Shown here one piece after another: positions 41,343 through 49,378 of a stretch of DNA of 56,773 nt. Below the pieces are notes generated by a model. That model saw nothing but the letters and a program-made list of their open reading frames with translations, did not search any database and was not told where the DNA came from. The translations under genes were made by a program, and so were the position numbers. Position 1 is the stretch's first letter. Each line of letters opens with the position of its first letter. The DNA is taken from contig JAUXAG010000014.1 in the NCBI GenBank assembly GCA_030614915.1, positions 1 to 56,773 on the forward strand. The letters run 5' to 3'. Source of the DNA: Actinomycetes bacterium (GTDB lineage: Bacteria > Planctomycetota > Phycisphaerae > JAACET01).

Positions 41343-41688
41343 AACTACTCCCTACATGCGTTACTCCAACCGTTCTCCTTGCCCTGATAAGGTGCAAACG
41401 CCGTGCCCAGTACGCCCACGACGATGAATCTCACAAAAATCTTCATAACCCGTTTATACAAATACTGTAACAAAAATAGCCCCTCTGCGTATTCCAAATC
41501 GGCCACGGCTCCACGCCCCTTTTCTGAGCAATGTTTTTCTCACTTCACGTTCCAAGCTACACAAATTTCTTTCCTGCTCCCTCGTACTTTGCGCCCGCCC
41601 GCGGCGGATTTAAGCGGATCGTTATTGACGCTGCCCCCCCTTGACGATAGGCTCCTTGCCGGTGGTTATCGGAGTCTGAGCAGCCACT
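41343..41688. other. Intergenic region between divergent genes
   Basis: 346 bp with no gene seen. A TTGACG near 41646 with GGTTAT 17 bp on is a possible, weak promoter for the acylphosphatase. A TATAAA on the minus strand near 41452 could serve the 94-residue gene. No clear hairpins. Confidence 0.4.
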
Positions 41689-41964
41689 ATGAAGCACGAA
41701 AGATATGTGGTTTACTATTCCGGTCGGGTTCAAGGCGTCGGTTTTCGCTATGCTGTTTGCCGGCTCTCCAGCAGCTTTGATGTCAAAGGATTCGTTCGCA
41801 ACTTGCCCGACGGCCGCGTCCAGGTAATCGCCGAGGGCAGCACCGACCAGTTAGACCGTTTCCTGCAATCCATTCAAGCCGAGATGGCCGGCTATATTCG
41901 CGCCAAACATTTGGACCGCCAGGAACCCACCGGTGAATTCTCCGATTTCGGACTGCGTTGGTAG
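41689..41964 (+). CDS. acyP: Acylphosphatase
   Basis: A 91-residue acylphosphatase. GRVQGVGFRY (12-21) supplies the substrate-binding Arg, and GFVRNLPDGRVQVIAEG supplies the catalytic Asn. It hydrolyses carboxyl-phosphate bonds of acyl phosphates such as carbamoyl phosphate. The same fold forms the first domain of HypF in this window. Its stop overlaps a TTG start of the next gene, suggesting coupling. Confidence 0.95.
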   Translation: MKHERYVVYYSGRVQGVGFRYAVCRLSSSFDVKGFVRNLPDGRVQVIAEGSTDQLDRFLQSIQAEMAGYIRAKHLDRQEPTGEFSDFGLRW

Positions 41965-42833
41965 AACGCTCACCGGCAATATGGAACAGCCCCGTGCCCA
42001 AGACACTCGCCGACAAAACTACTCTCAAGGGAAGGGGCCTGAGCCGATGGATTGGTTCGGCCTTTGTCCTCAGCCGCGACGCCGTTGCCCGCCGCCTCTT
42101 GGCTCTGGGCATAGGCCCCACCGCCTTGACCATACTGGGCCTGCTTTTTACCGTCGTCGCCGCTGTCTTCCTGGCCCTGGGCGCCGGGGCCCAACCGCGA
42201 ATCTTGAGCTGGCAGGGACCCACCTGCTGGCGGCTCTGGGCCGGCTTGGCCCTGCTGGGCTGTGGGGCCGCTGATATGCTCGACGGGGCCATGGCTCGGC
42301 TGGGCCGTAAAGCCACCCGCTTCGGAGCTTTTCTCGATTCGACCCTGGACCGCTATTGCGACATACTGCTGTTTCTGGGAATTGGCATCTACTACGCTCG
42401 CCACGGGAATCTCACTTACCAACTCTTGGCCACCGTGGCCATGGCCAATGCCCTGCTGATTAGCTACACCAAGGCCCGGGCCGAAGACTTCATCCCCTCT
42501 TGTCGCGTCGGCTACTGGGAACGTGGCGAGCGATTCGCCGCCTTGCTCATAGCTACCTTCTTCGGAGGCATCCCAGCTATGCTCTGGGAATTGGCCATTT
42601 TCCCCTTCTTCACCGCCCTGCGCCGTATTCAATTCACTCACCGGGCCATCCGCACCATCGCCCAGGGCGCCGAGCTTGCCCACGATCCCACCGGCAAGCC
42701 CACCGATGGCTCGCTCTTCGACCGCTGCCGCCGCGGCTCGCTGATTTACGACCTGGTTACCGGGGCCTATATCGCTTTTATCATCTTCGCACCCATCGAC
42801 AACACGGACCTCTTGAGCCGATGGTTCGGATAG
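41958..42833 (+). CDS. CDP-alcohol phosphatidyltransferase
   Basis: A 291-residue integral membrane enzyme with the complete family motif D106-x2-D109G110-x2-A113R114-x8-G123-x3-D127-x3-D131. About six TM helices are predicted (about 56-77, 92-108, 134-145, 150-170, 190-215, 263-280). The substrate alcohol is unknown (glycerol-3-phosphate, inositol phosphate or serine are all possible); the inositol locus 11 kb away is one candidate supplier. The start is uncertain: TTG at 41958, overlapping the acylphosphatase stop, or GTG at residue 13. Confidence 0.88.
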   Translation: MVERSPAIWNSPVPKTLADKTTLKGRGLSRWIGSAFVLSRDAVARRLLALGIGPTALTILGLLFTVVAAVFLALGAGAQPRILSWQGPTCWRLWAGLALLGCGAADMLDGAMARLGRKATRFGAFLDSTLDRYCDILLFLGIGIYYARHGNLTYQLLATVAMANALLISYTKARAEDFIPSCRVGYWERGERFAALLIATFFGGIPAMLWELAIFPFFTALRRIQFTHRAIRTIAQGAELAHDPTGKPTDGSLFDRCRRGSLIYDLVTGAYIAFIIFAPIDNTDLLSRWFG

Positions 42834-42905
42834 GCCCTTCTTACCTCACGACAGTGCTTTGGATCAGCCGGACAAAAAAGCCTACCAAATTTGCCCAGGA
42901 AGCCC

Positions 42906-42933
42906 TTGCCCTATCCCCGAAAATGGCTATCAT
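42906..42933 (+). promoter_or_regulatory. Promoter for the EF-Tu-domain-2-like gene
   Basis: TTGCCC, 16 bp, TATCAT, 67 bp before the ATG. Confidence 0.5.
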
Positions 42934-43000
42934 GGAGCTGTGAAGTTCGAGCTGATTATCTTGTTTTGATTCACAGGGGGCGCACGCAAGGAGGTCGGTT

Positions 43001-43261
43001 ATGCCTGAAGAACAGATCGGAAAAATAAGTCACTACTTCGGGAAGATCGAAGTGGCAGCCATTGAGCTCACCGACGGCTCGCTGGCGGTCGGGGACACCA
43101 TTCACATCAAGGGCCACACCACCGACCTGACCGAGAAAGTCGATTCCATCCAGATCGAGCACGAGCAGCTCCAGTCCGCCAAGAAGGGCGACTCCATCGG
43201 CATAAAGGTCACCGACCACGTCAGAGAGCACGATGTGGTCTATAAAGTCCTGCCGGACTAG
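43001..43261 (+). CDS. Stand-alone EF-Tu domain 2-like protein
   Basis: An 86-residue protein made only of the EF-Tu/IF2 domain 2 beta-barrel: KISHYFGKIEVAAIELTDGSLAVGDTIHIKGHTTDLTEKVDSIQI and QSAKKGDSIGIKV are the fold's usual landmarks. There is no GTPase domain. Such mini-proteins occur in many bacteria and archaea without known function. It has an ideal AAGGAGG site and its own promoter, so it is probably well expressed. Confidence 0.85.
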   Translation: MPEEQIGKISHYFGKIEVAAIELTDGSLAVGDTIHIKGHTTDLTEKVDSIQIEHEQLQSAKKGDSIGIKVTDHVREHDVVYKVLPD

Positions 43262-43337
43262 CACCAGGTCCGCCTGTGAACATCACCGTGGATTGTCCTC
43301 GCAGGCAGGATTCTATTTGTGAAATCTCGGGGGCAAG

Positions 43338-44915
43338 ATGACGGTTGCCAAGCGTATTAATTCAAAGCTCTTCATGGTTTTGATTCCCGCAATTGTCTAT
43401 GCGTGCAGCCTCAGTTATTTCATAACAGACGATTTCTGTCTTTATGATTTCCCGCTCGACGATGCTTGGATTCATCGAGTTTATTCAAGTTCGTTCGCGT
43501 TTGGCCACGGATTTCAATACAACGAAGGAGCCCAAGAAGCCGGCTCAACCAGTCCTCTTTGGGCTATCGCTTCATCCCCCGCACAATGGCTTGAAATACT
43601 CGGCACAAACTACGTCGTGCTGGCGGTAAAACTCATTGGAGCATTGTTCGGGCTAATTGCAATTCAGGCCCTATGTCGCATCGGCAAGTTCATCACCGGT
43701 TCAAGCCTTGTTGCCGTCGTTAGCGCGTCACTTTTGGCCGTAGAGCCTCGTTTGCTTTTCTCGTCGCTTTCGGGAATGGAAACTACTCTACTGCTTGCCT
43801 TGTGGACAACTGCCTGCTACGCCTTGCTTAGAAAGAAATATCTGTTCTCCATGGTGCTCCTGGGTCTGACCCCCGTAACCCGCCCCGAAGCCGCGGTTGT
43901 GGCCCTGCCATTAATTATTGTTGCCACAATACTTTCCTTTAGTCGCAAGGAACAGCCTATCGGCAAGAAAATTGCGTGGATCATTCCCTGGATCCCCATG
44001 CTGGCATGGTCTGTTTTTTGCAAGTTCACAAACGGCCATTGGCTGCCAAATACATTCTATTTGAAAGCCAGGCCCTTCCGTCTCGGCCCCGACCAATTCA
44101 AGATTGCCTGGGAGTCACTTTCCAACCATGGATTTGCTTCGCTCAATATCTATTTAGTCGGGATCGCTGTATATTTCGCGTGGTGCTTTGCCAAAAAGAA
44201 ATTAATCGCCCAATTGTCCGTATTACTTCTCGTCGTACCTCCTGTTATATACCTTCTTGGAGTAGTGGGCACCCGACCCATCTTGCTGGAGGGTTATTAC
44301 TGGACACGATGGATTGATCCCGCCTCACTAATGCTTACCGTGCCTTTCTGTCTTGGCTGGGCGATCATCATTTCAGGCCTTGCCAAGCAAAACCCAATTC
44401 TTCCAAGTAGATTTCACTCCCAGGGCAAATATAGGATTCTTGTTGCGGTTGTTGGAGGGATCGGCCTGGCTGGGCTCCTTTGTTCCATGCCATCGTTCTA
44501 CGAATCACTCAGCGACAAACGCAGTCATATTGCCTCCGACTCGCGGGCTATACACATTATTAATGTGCAAGCAGGGCAATGGATTTATAACCACACCCCC
44601 CCGGACGCAATCGTTGGGGCAAATGACGCGGGGGCAATCCGCTATTTCGGCCAAAGACGAACTATCGACCTGATGGGATTGAATAACGCCGATATTGCCT
44701 TTGGCAAAGTTAGTCGCCGGCAGAGCCTTGCAGAGGTCGATTGGCTTGCCATATTCCCAAGTTGGTTTGATCGGTACAATCTTCTTTCGGACATACTGGA
44801 GAACTTCGATCAGCGTAAGGTAATTCGCATCCCGCTCAAAGAGTATACGATTTGCTACGACCCCGGACAAACGACTAAAGTGATATTTGAAAAGAAACGC
44901 CGAGCAGGCCCTTGA
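43338..44915 (+). CDS. GT-C-type membrane glycosyltransferase-like protein
   Basis: A 525-residue protein with about eleven TM helices. A first periplasmic loop reads FPLDDAWIHRVYSSSFAFGHGFQYNEG and STSPLWA, the DDxx...G.TSPLW pattern of GT-C enzymes that use polyprenyl-phosphate sugars. A soluble C-terminal part (about 400-525) follows. The donor and acceptor are unknown. The gene is more AT-rich than its neighbours. It begins 76 bp after the EF-Tu-like gene, and its stop faces the ACR3 gene. Confidence 0.8.
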   Translation: MTVAKRINSKLFMVLIPAIVYACSLSYFITDDFCLYDFPLDDAWIHRVYSSSFAFGHGFQYNEGAQEAGSTSPLWAIASSPAQWLEILGTNYVVLAVKLIGALFGLIAIQALCRIGKFITGSSLVAVVSASLLAVEPRLLFSSLSGMETTLLLALWTTACYALLRKKYLFSMVLLGLTPVTRPEAAVVALPLIIVATILSFSRKEQPIGKKIAWIIPWIPMLAWSVFCKFTNGHWLPNTFYLKARPFRLGPDQFKIAWESLSNHGFASLNIYLVGIAVYFAWCFAKKKLIAQLSVLLLVVPPVIYLLGVVGTRPILLEGYYWTRWIDPASLMLTVPFCLGWAIIISGLAKQNPILPSRFHSQGKYRILVAVVGGIGLAGLLCSMPSFYESLSDKRSHIASDSRAIHIINVQAGQWIYNHTPPDAIVGANDAGAIRYFGQRRTIDLMGLNNADIAFGKVSRRQSLAEVDWLAIFPSWFDRYNLLSDILENFDQRKVIRIPLKEYTICYDPGQTTKVIFEKKRRAGP

Positions 44916-44960
44916 TTGCCCGCATTACACACACCGAAGTTGCCCAAAGGCAACCAGCCG

Positions 44961-46220
44961 TTATTCATTGCCGAACCAACTCCTCGTGCCTAGGCACACC
45001 TTCACCAGCATCAGCATCACCGGCACTTCGATCAGGACGCCCACCACCGTAGCCAACGCCGCCCCTGAGGAAAGTCCAAAGAGCATCACCGACGTAGCGA
45101 TAGCCACTTCGAAGTGATTCGATGCCCCGATCATCGCCGAAGGCGCTGCATCCGCGTAACGCAGCTTCAGCAATTTGCTCAAGCCGTATCCCAGACAGAA
45201 AATCAGCACCGTCTGTATGAAAAGCGGAATAGCGATCCAAAGAATCGTTAGCGGATTGCTAAGAATCACCTCGCCCTTGAAGCTGAACAGCAGCACCAGG
45301 GTTACCAGCAGGGCGATAATCGTCACCGGCGTAAGCACGTGCAGGAATTTCTCTTTGAACCATTCCTGCCCCTTGGCCTTGATGATCCATTTGCGCGAAA
45401 AGTACCCCGCCACCAACGGCAAAGCCACATAGATGCTTATTGACAACCCCAGCGCCTGCCAGGGCACCGGCAGCCTGCCCACCCCCAATAAAAACCCTCC
45501 CAACGGCCCATACAGCAAAAGCATCGCCAGCGAATTTATAGCCACCATCACCAGCGTGTGCCCGTCGTTGCCCTTGGCCAAAAAACCCCAGACCAACACC
45601 ATAGCCGTGCACGGTGCGATCCCCAGCAGAATGCAACCAGCCAGGTAACTCCGCCAGAGCGGTATTTCCAACTCCACATCTTCCCTGGGCGCCAGGGCTC
45701 CGGGCCGATACTTTTCTGCCAGTTGCGGATTGGCCTTCAGGGCCGATTCCGCTTGTTCGCTCAGCACCACCCTGCCGGCTTTGTACTGTGCTCCCAGGAT
45801 TGGCTCCGAGCCTAGTGGCAGTTTGACTCGGTCCGTCGCTTCCGGCCCGATCAAGCCGTAGAACAACGTCCCTAAGAACAACACCGACAAACCGTACATG
45901 GTAAAAGGCTTGATTGCCCAGTTGATAAACAGAGTCAGCCCCACCGGCTTGATGCTCTTGCCCGCCTTGAGCACCTCGGCGAAGTCAATCTTCACCATTA
46001 TCGGGTACATCATAAAGAACAGGCAGATGGCTATGGGGATCGAAACCACCGGGGCCCCGCCCACCCGGATTGCCAGCCCATCCAGGAACTCAGCCACCCC
46101 CGGGGCCACCTTACCCAGGCCGATTCCCCCGGCGATACAGCCGATCACCCAGACCGTCAGGTACTTCTCAAAAATGCTCAGCCCTTTGGACCGTTTCGCG
46201 CCGGATGACTCTTGGCCCAC
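44961..46220 (-). CDS. acr3: ACR3-family arsenite efflux transporter
   Basis: A 419-residue transporter with ten TM helices. It is ACR3, not Ars[17 protein letters not shown] carries the essential cysteine (C204), and the late region has [17 protein letters not shown]. It exports arsenite (and sometimes antimonite) driven by the proton gradient. An extra segment of about 60 residues (about 125-188) after the third or fourth helix makes it longer than common ACR3 proteins (about 350). A GTG start with GAGG upstream is used. The ArsR-type regulator is 134 bp upstream. Confidence 0.93.
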   Translation of the reverse strand: MGQESSGAKRSKGLSIFEKYLTVWVIGCIAGGIGLGKVAPGVAEFLDGLAIRVGGAPVVSIPIAICLFFMMYPIMVKIDFAEVLKAGKSIKPVGLTLFINWAIKPFTMYGLSVLFLGTLFYGLIGPEATDRVKLPLGSEPILGAQYKAGRVVLSEQAESALKANPQLAEKYRPGALAPREDVELEIPLWRSYLAGCILLGIAPCTAMVLVWGFLAKGNDGHTLVMVAINSLAMLLLYGPLGGFLLGVGRLPVPWQALGLSISIYVALPLVAGYFSRKWIIKAKGQEWFKEKFLHVLTPVTIIALLVTLVLLFSFKGEVILSNPLTILWIAIPLFIQTVLIFCLGYGLSKLLKLRYADAAPSAMIGASNHFEVAIATSVMLFGLSSGAALATVVGVLIEVPVMLMLVKVCLGTRSWFGNE

Positions 46221-46354
46221 TCTGCCCTCACTTCCTGTAATGCCTGCACAACTCTTCCGTGTCTATTCTCACCACCGCTTTGAGCCGTTTAGCATCCCCA
46301 TCAGCACATTCAAATTTTCTTCAGCCAGATAAAAAGAACACCCCCCCCGGCCCC

Positions 46355-46654
46355 TTACTTACCCCTACTGGCCAGCATGGCTGTATCCGCCCGCATCACA
46401 GCTTCCAGAGCCCGCACAATCTTTTTGCTCGTCAGAGAGTAATACGCCTGTCGCCCGTCACGCCGGCGCTTGACCATATTATTATCCGTCAGCACCCGCA
46501 GATGGTTGGAAATCGTCGGCTGTTTCAAGCCCATCCCCGCCACCAACTCGTTGACCGTCTTGGGCCCCCCGGCCAAGGCCAGGATTATTCGTACCCGCAT
46601 CGGCTCCTTGACCACGTGTGCGAATTGATGAACTATTTGAGGATTGATGCTCAT
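46355..46654 (-). CDS. ArsR-family winged-helix regulator without cysteines
   Basis: A 99-residue HTH regulator: VNELVAGMGLKQPTISNHLRVLTDNNMVKRRRDGRQAYYSL is the winged helix. The arsenic-binding ELCVCDL motif is replaced by GGPKTVNELVAG and the whole protein lacks cysteine. It therefore cannot sense arsenite through the classical thiol site. The start ATG follows AAAGGA; an upstream in-frame ATG at 46669 has no ribosome site. Its position ahead of ACR3 suggests control of that gene, by another signal or partner. Confidence 0.9.
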   Translation of the reverse strand: MSINPQIVHQFAHVVKEPMRVRIILALAGGPKTVNELVAGMGLKQPTISNHLRVLTDNNMVKRRRDGRQAYYSLTSKKIVRALEAVMRADTAMLASRGK

Positions 46655-46809
46655 CAGCGTCCTTTCCATTTTTTATCAGGCCATACTCAATTCCGAACCA
46701 CCATAGTGCCAACAACAGCCTCGCCCTGCAAGCCTAATCTGTCTCTGTTAGACATACTCTGGTCTGGCCGACCTGTCTGCCGCCTTGAAAAGGTCGTGCA
46801 ATATTCGCC

Positions 46810-47589
46810 CTAATTGTCCGGGGGGGATTCAAAATCCGATTTGTTCAAGTTCCGCAGCTTGTCGCGCAGTTCTGCAGCCTTCTCATAGTGCTCCCGTTCC
46901 AGAGCTTTGCTCAAGTCCGCGTGCAGGGCGTCAGCCGGATCGGCTGGCAGCCTGTTGTTGATCTCCTCCTTTACAGACCTCAGAATCGCCAGCTCCGAGC
47001 AATGCTCAGCCAATTCCGGCCTAGCCATCTGTTTGAAAAACTCCTCGATGCTCTTGATGCCCCCCTGACAAATCTCCAGAGCTTCACTGAGCTTCTCATC
47101 ATCCACAGCCAAGTGAACCCGGGCCCGCGCGTTCATCATCACCACGTAAGGCCGATACTGTTCCAGGGCCAAGCGGTCTGCTTTCTTGGCCGCGAACTTC
47201 CGGCACATATCAAACGCCTCAAGATTACGATTGGTGTCTCGAACGACCTGGGCGTATTGGCCCAGAATGAACAGGCTCAGATAGCGGTAATAGTACATCA
47301 CCGCCTCTTCACGCAGGCCCTTGCACTGCTTTGCTGACAGCTCGAATCCTACCTCTACCCCGTTAGCTTGCTTATACCGGGCCAGACGACCCTGATGATA
47401 GGCCAGCAGGGATTCACAGCCGTGTGGCCGCCGACCGTCTGGACGGGCCTCCATTTCCATCTGCAGCAACCCCAGGTCCAGACGCATCTGAATCTTAGGC
47501 CGCCCGTCGCTCCCCGTGATCCGCCGTACCGTCACCTCCCCCGGCTTGTGACGCCACTGCTCCAGAATGCCACTGATGTCATAATCCAT
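46810..47589 (-). CDS. UVR-domain protein
   Basis: A 259-residue protein with a C-terminal UVR motif (ADLSKALEREHYEKAAELRDKLRNL, about 223-248), the module that links UvrB and UvrC and is also found in McsA and ClpC. The remaining N-terminal 220 residues are alpha-helical with a DGRRPHGCESLL loop. No zinc-binding cysteine pairs of McsA are present. The role is unknown. Proteins of this type are widespread in planctomycetes. Confidence 0.75.
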   Translation of the reverse strand: MDYDISGILEQWRHKPGEVTVRRITGSDGRPKIQMRLDLGLLQMEMEARPDGRRPHGCESLLAYHQGRLARYKQANGVEVGFELSAKQCKGLREEAVMYYYRYLSLFILGQYAQVVRDTNRNLEAFDMCRKFAAKKADRLALEQYRPYVVMMNARARVHLAVDDEKLSEALEICQGGIKSIEEFFKQMARPELAEHCSELAILRSVKEEINNRLPADPADALHADLSKALEREHYEKAAELRDKLRNLNKSDFESPPDN

Positions 47590-47742
47590 ACTAGTTGTCC
47601 AGTCTGAACCTGGCCCTTATAAACGTTACAAACTCCCTTAACTTTATTTTATTCCGCTACGGACAAAAAGTCATTTTCCACCGCACAGAATATTCCCCCT
47701 TAGCCCGCCCCCGGCCCTGTAACTCACGCTGGATTCAGCTCT

Positions 47743-49323
47743 TTACTCGATTTTGGGAATTGGTTTATCTTCCGGCCCCTCACTCCCGGAATCACCTTCC
47801 TGCCTCTTCTCGGCCTCCACAGAGGGCTCTTCTTTCGGCTTGATGATTTCCACATTCGCCATGGCCGTGCGCTTGAAAACCACGTAGTCCGGCTCGTCTC
47901 CCTTAGCGATCTCGAATATCAGCTCTATGGTCACGGCCTTTTCCTGCTTGCTGAGTTTACAAACCACCCCAAAACTCGCCGGCAGCATTCGCAAGTCGCC
48001 GCTCTCCCCCAGCAACTGTACCTGCCACCACAGCCGCTCCTCCTCGCTTCCGCGAATTTCCCGCCGGATTACCCCCTCCTCCTGCTCGTCTTTGCCCCAG
48101 AGGTGGTAATCGGCCTTGTTGTACTGCAGGTAGTAACCATTTTCCCCCTCTTCTCCTGGAAGGGCCAGGACACTGAGGTCTTCTCCGTACAGTTTTGACC
48201 AGGGCATGTTCTCCAGGTGAATTCCCATCGGCCAATACGATCGTCTCGATTTACCCACCAGACGCACCTGCGGCCCTTTGAAGCGGACAACCCCGTCTTC
48301 ATCCCTGGCTTCGCGGTCCAGTGTCAGGCTCAAAATCCCCCTGAGCTTGTTGTCCCGGCTGGCTTCTGGATTCTCCTCTCCGCTTAGCTCCCACTTGGCC
48401 GAAACAATTGCCTCGCCCGGAGCCGCCTGCCGAGACAGGAAATTTATCCCGTTCCGGTTGCCCCAGGCCTCCAGAAGCAGATCCTGATGGACTCGTCCGA
48501 ACTTCTGTTCCCCGCTCATGCTCCCGTTGCTCAAGACCTTCACCAGCCCCAGGGTAAAGCTGTCCACGTACGGGAACGGGGCAGCCTGCAATTTCATCTG
48601 CTCGTCGTAGCGGTTGTAGCTCGCCCAGCTCTCCCCTGCCGGCGCCGACACCTCCAGCTTCATCTGATTTTGTCTACGCCATTCCCTTTGTATTATGTGG
48701 GCTGGCCGCTTTTGTGCCATTGCCGTTAGTCCACAGAAGTCCTGGTATTTGCTGGCCAACAATCCCGGCCCGAAGGGCATCAGCTGCCAACCAATCAAGA
48801 CCACGCCTGCTATGATCATCCCCGTGAAGAACCCTAGTATCCCGCCCCCCGCACGCTCTATCTGCCAGGGAAAAGTCACCTTCCCCAGGACAACGTTGTC
48901 GGCTATGGCTCGAAGGCAGAGCAGGCTCACCGCGAACAGCCCCACCAGGGCCACGGCTTGGCCGTACGAGTTCCCCGTCGCCCTGCCGGGCTCCATCTTG
49001 GCCTGCGAACCCAGCACTATCAGAAAGGCTATCGCACCTATCCCCACCGCCAGACGCACGTAGCGATTAGTGCTCATAATCGATTTGGCTAACCCCCCTA
49101 GTACTATCAGAGCACCGAACAGCAGCACAAAAAGCAGATGGTCCTGATGCCACGTGCTTAGCGACCAACCTATAGGCTCGCAGTAATTCCACGCAATTAC
49201 CAAACTGATTACGGTCAGTACCAGCATTATGAACGAGCTGAACAGGCCCTGGTAAGCCTGGTACAGGGTCACCGTCCCTATAATAATTAAACTTCCCAGA
49301 ACTATCGGAAACACAATATTCAC
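47743..49323 (-). CDS. CvpA-like membrane protein with a large C-terminal domain
   Basis: A 526-residue protein. The N-terminal 175 residues have about five TM helices in CvpA fashion, including a long glycine-rich helix near 146-170 (AGGGILGFFTGMIIAGVVLIGWQL). The C-terminal 350 residues form a large soluble domain rich in beta strands, with no recognised motif. CvpA proteins are linked to colicin V production and envelope stress; this long form is of unknown role. GTG start; the next gene upstream is the GspE-like pseudo-ATPase, in the same direction (55-bp gap). Confidence 0.7.
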   Translation of the reverse strand: MNIVFPIVLGSLIIIGTVTLYQAYQGLFSSFIMLVLTVISLVIAWNYCEPIGWSLSTWHQDHLLFVLLFGALIVLGGLAKSIMSTNRYVRLAVGIGAIAFLIVLGSQAKMEPGRATGNSYGQAVALVGLFAVSLLCLRAIADNVVLGKVTFPWQIERAGGGILGFFTGMIIAGVVLIGWQLMPFGPGLLASKYQDFCGLTAMAQKRPAHIIQREWRRQNQMKLEVSAPAGESWASYNRYDEQMKLQAAPFPYVDSFTLGLVKVLSNGSMSGEQKFGRVHQDLLLEAWGNRNGINFLSRQAAPGEAIVSAKWELSGEENPEASRDNKLRGILSLTLDREARDEDGVVRFKGPQVRLVGKSRRSYWPMGIHLENMPWSKLYGEDLSVLALPGEEGENGYYLQYNKADYHLWGKDEQEEGVIRREIRGSEEERLWWQVQLLGESGDLRMLPASFGVVCKLSKQEKAVTIELIFEIAKGDEPDYVVFKRTAMANVEIIKPKEEPSVEAEKRQEGDSGSEGPEDKPIPKIE

Positions 49324-49378
49324 CCTTTGCCTTTCCCACGCTTCAAGCCTCAGGCCTCAAGCCTCAAGCCTTTCTTCA

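Noticed and set aside
41970-42683. 237-codon open frame antisense to the CDP-alcohol transferase
   Set aside because: Gly/Gln/Glu-rich shadow; the plus-strand frame has a complete catalytic motif.
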